Shown: one piece after another, positions 63,884 to 64,000 of the stretch
Position numbering within the stretch: position 1 is the stretch's first letter
Layout: every line of letters starts with the position of its first letter
Assembly: GCF_963664555.1 (NCBI RefSeq)
Contig: NZ_OY761461.1
Location: forward strand, 4,906,070 to 4,970,069
Direction of reading: 5' to 3'
DNA from: Labilibaculum sp.
GTDB lineage: Bacteria > Bacteroidota > Bacteroidia > Bacteroidales > Marinifilaceae
Length of the DNA: 64,000 nucleotides
Notes under the pieces: model-generated
Database searches by the model: none
Told to the model about the DNA's origin: nothing
Seen by the model: only the letters and a program-made list of their open reading frames with translations
Program-made: the position numbers and the translations under genes

Positions 63884-64000
63884 ATGTTTAGACTTTTTTC
63901 TTTACCGAAATTAATTCTCCTTTTATCAGTTCTACTTTTAAACCACAATTCTCATGCACAAAAACCGCATGAACAGGCTCGAATTGGAAAAGCCAGTTTC
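63884..64000 (+). CDS. Secreted protein, cut by the window end
   Basis: Open frame from ATG at 63884 to the window edge, 39 codons. It begins with a clear signal peptide (MFRLFSLPKLILLLSVLLL) ending at HSHAQ-like NSHAQ, then KPHEQARIGKASF. Too short for family assignment. It starts 52 bp after the preceding terminator. Confidence 0.6.
   Translation, partial: MFRLFSLPKLILLLSVLLLNHNSHAQKPHEQARIGKASF

Overview
The window is about 64 kb of a low-GC Bacteroidota chromosome. The evidence is TAnnTTTG promoter boxes with TACTTTTG-like cores, Bacteroidota-type lipoproteins and outer-membrane proteins, TonB-C proteins, and the gene set rplM-rpsI-rpsB-tsf-pyrH-frr. Gene content is compatible with a marine anaerobe or facultative anaerobe of the Marinilabiliales/Marinifilaceae kind. 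That rank is inference.

Layout. 1-3.8 kb: envelope-stress-like PspC genes, an outer-membrane protein and a DNA glycosylase. 3.9-8.4 kb: the translation cluster rplM-rpsI, rpsB-tsf, pyrH, frr, with leaders and terminators. 8.4-18.7 kb: BtpA-like protein, OmpA lipoprotein, dxs, SulP transporter, two divergent secreted peptidases and an Rrf2 regulator. 18.8-28.4 kb: two tandem paralogous histidine kinase/LuxR-regulator pairs followed by cstA and a porin-like gene. 28.5-33.1 kb: an ISL3-like remnant, a PIF1-type helicase, a DUF1289 gene, a 22-bp tandem repeat fused to a gene fragment, and a REPIN-like inverted pair.

33.1-40.6 kb is the most unusual part. Four AT-rich genes, all on the plus strand, are laid out like integron gene cassettes. 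Between them lie two large imperfect palindromes with the anatomy of attC sites. Their few arm mismatches become G-T wobbles only on the bottom strand. No integrase is visible, so this would be an integrase-less cassette cluster (CALIN-type). Each readable attC is split at the same point (A|AC of the R'' box) by a group II intron in antisense orientation. One intron is full length (about 2.1 kb) with a class C-like reverse transcriptase broken by a ~51-nt in-frame insertion carrying three stop codons. One is reduced to a ~305-nt derivative keeping domains V/VI and the 5' end. One is a 5'-truncated stub. Cassette products are an unknown protein, a HEPN (LA2681-like) protein, a rhomboid protease with a large N-terminal region, and a small membrane protein.

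40.7-64 kb returns to ordinary chromosome: an M15/DUF5715-like protein, hemN, DUF169, butyrate kinase, a multi-PAS kinase, an acyltransferase, trpS, rbfA, a LolE/FtsX-type permease, tandem secreted paralogs, dusB, a CPBP protease, a TonB-C protein and several uncharacterised secreted proteins. The last gene is cut by the window end.
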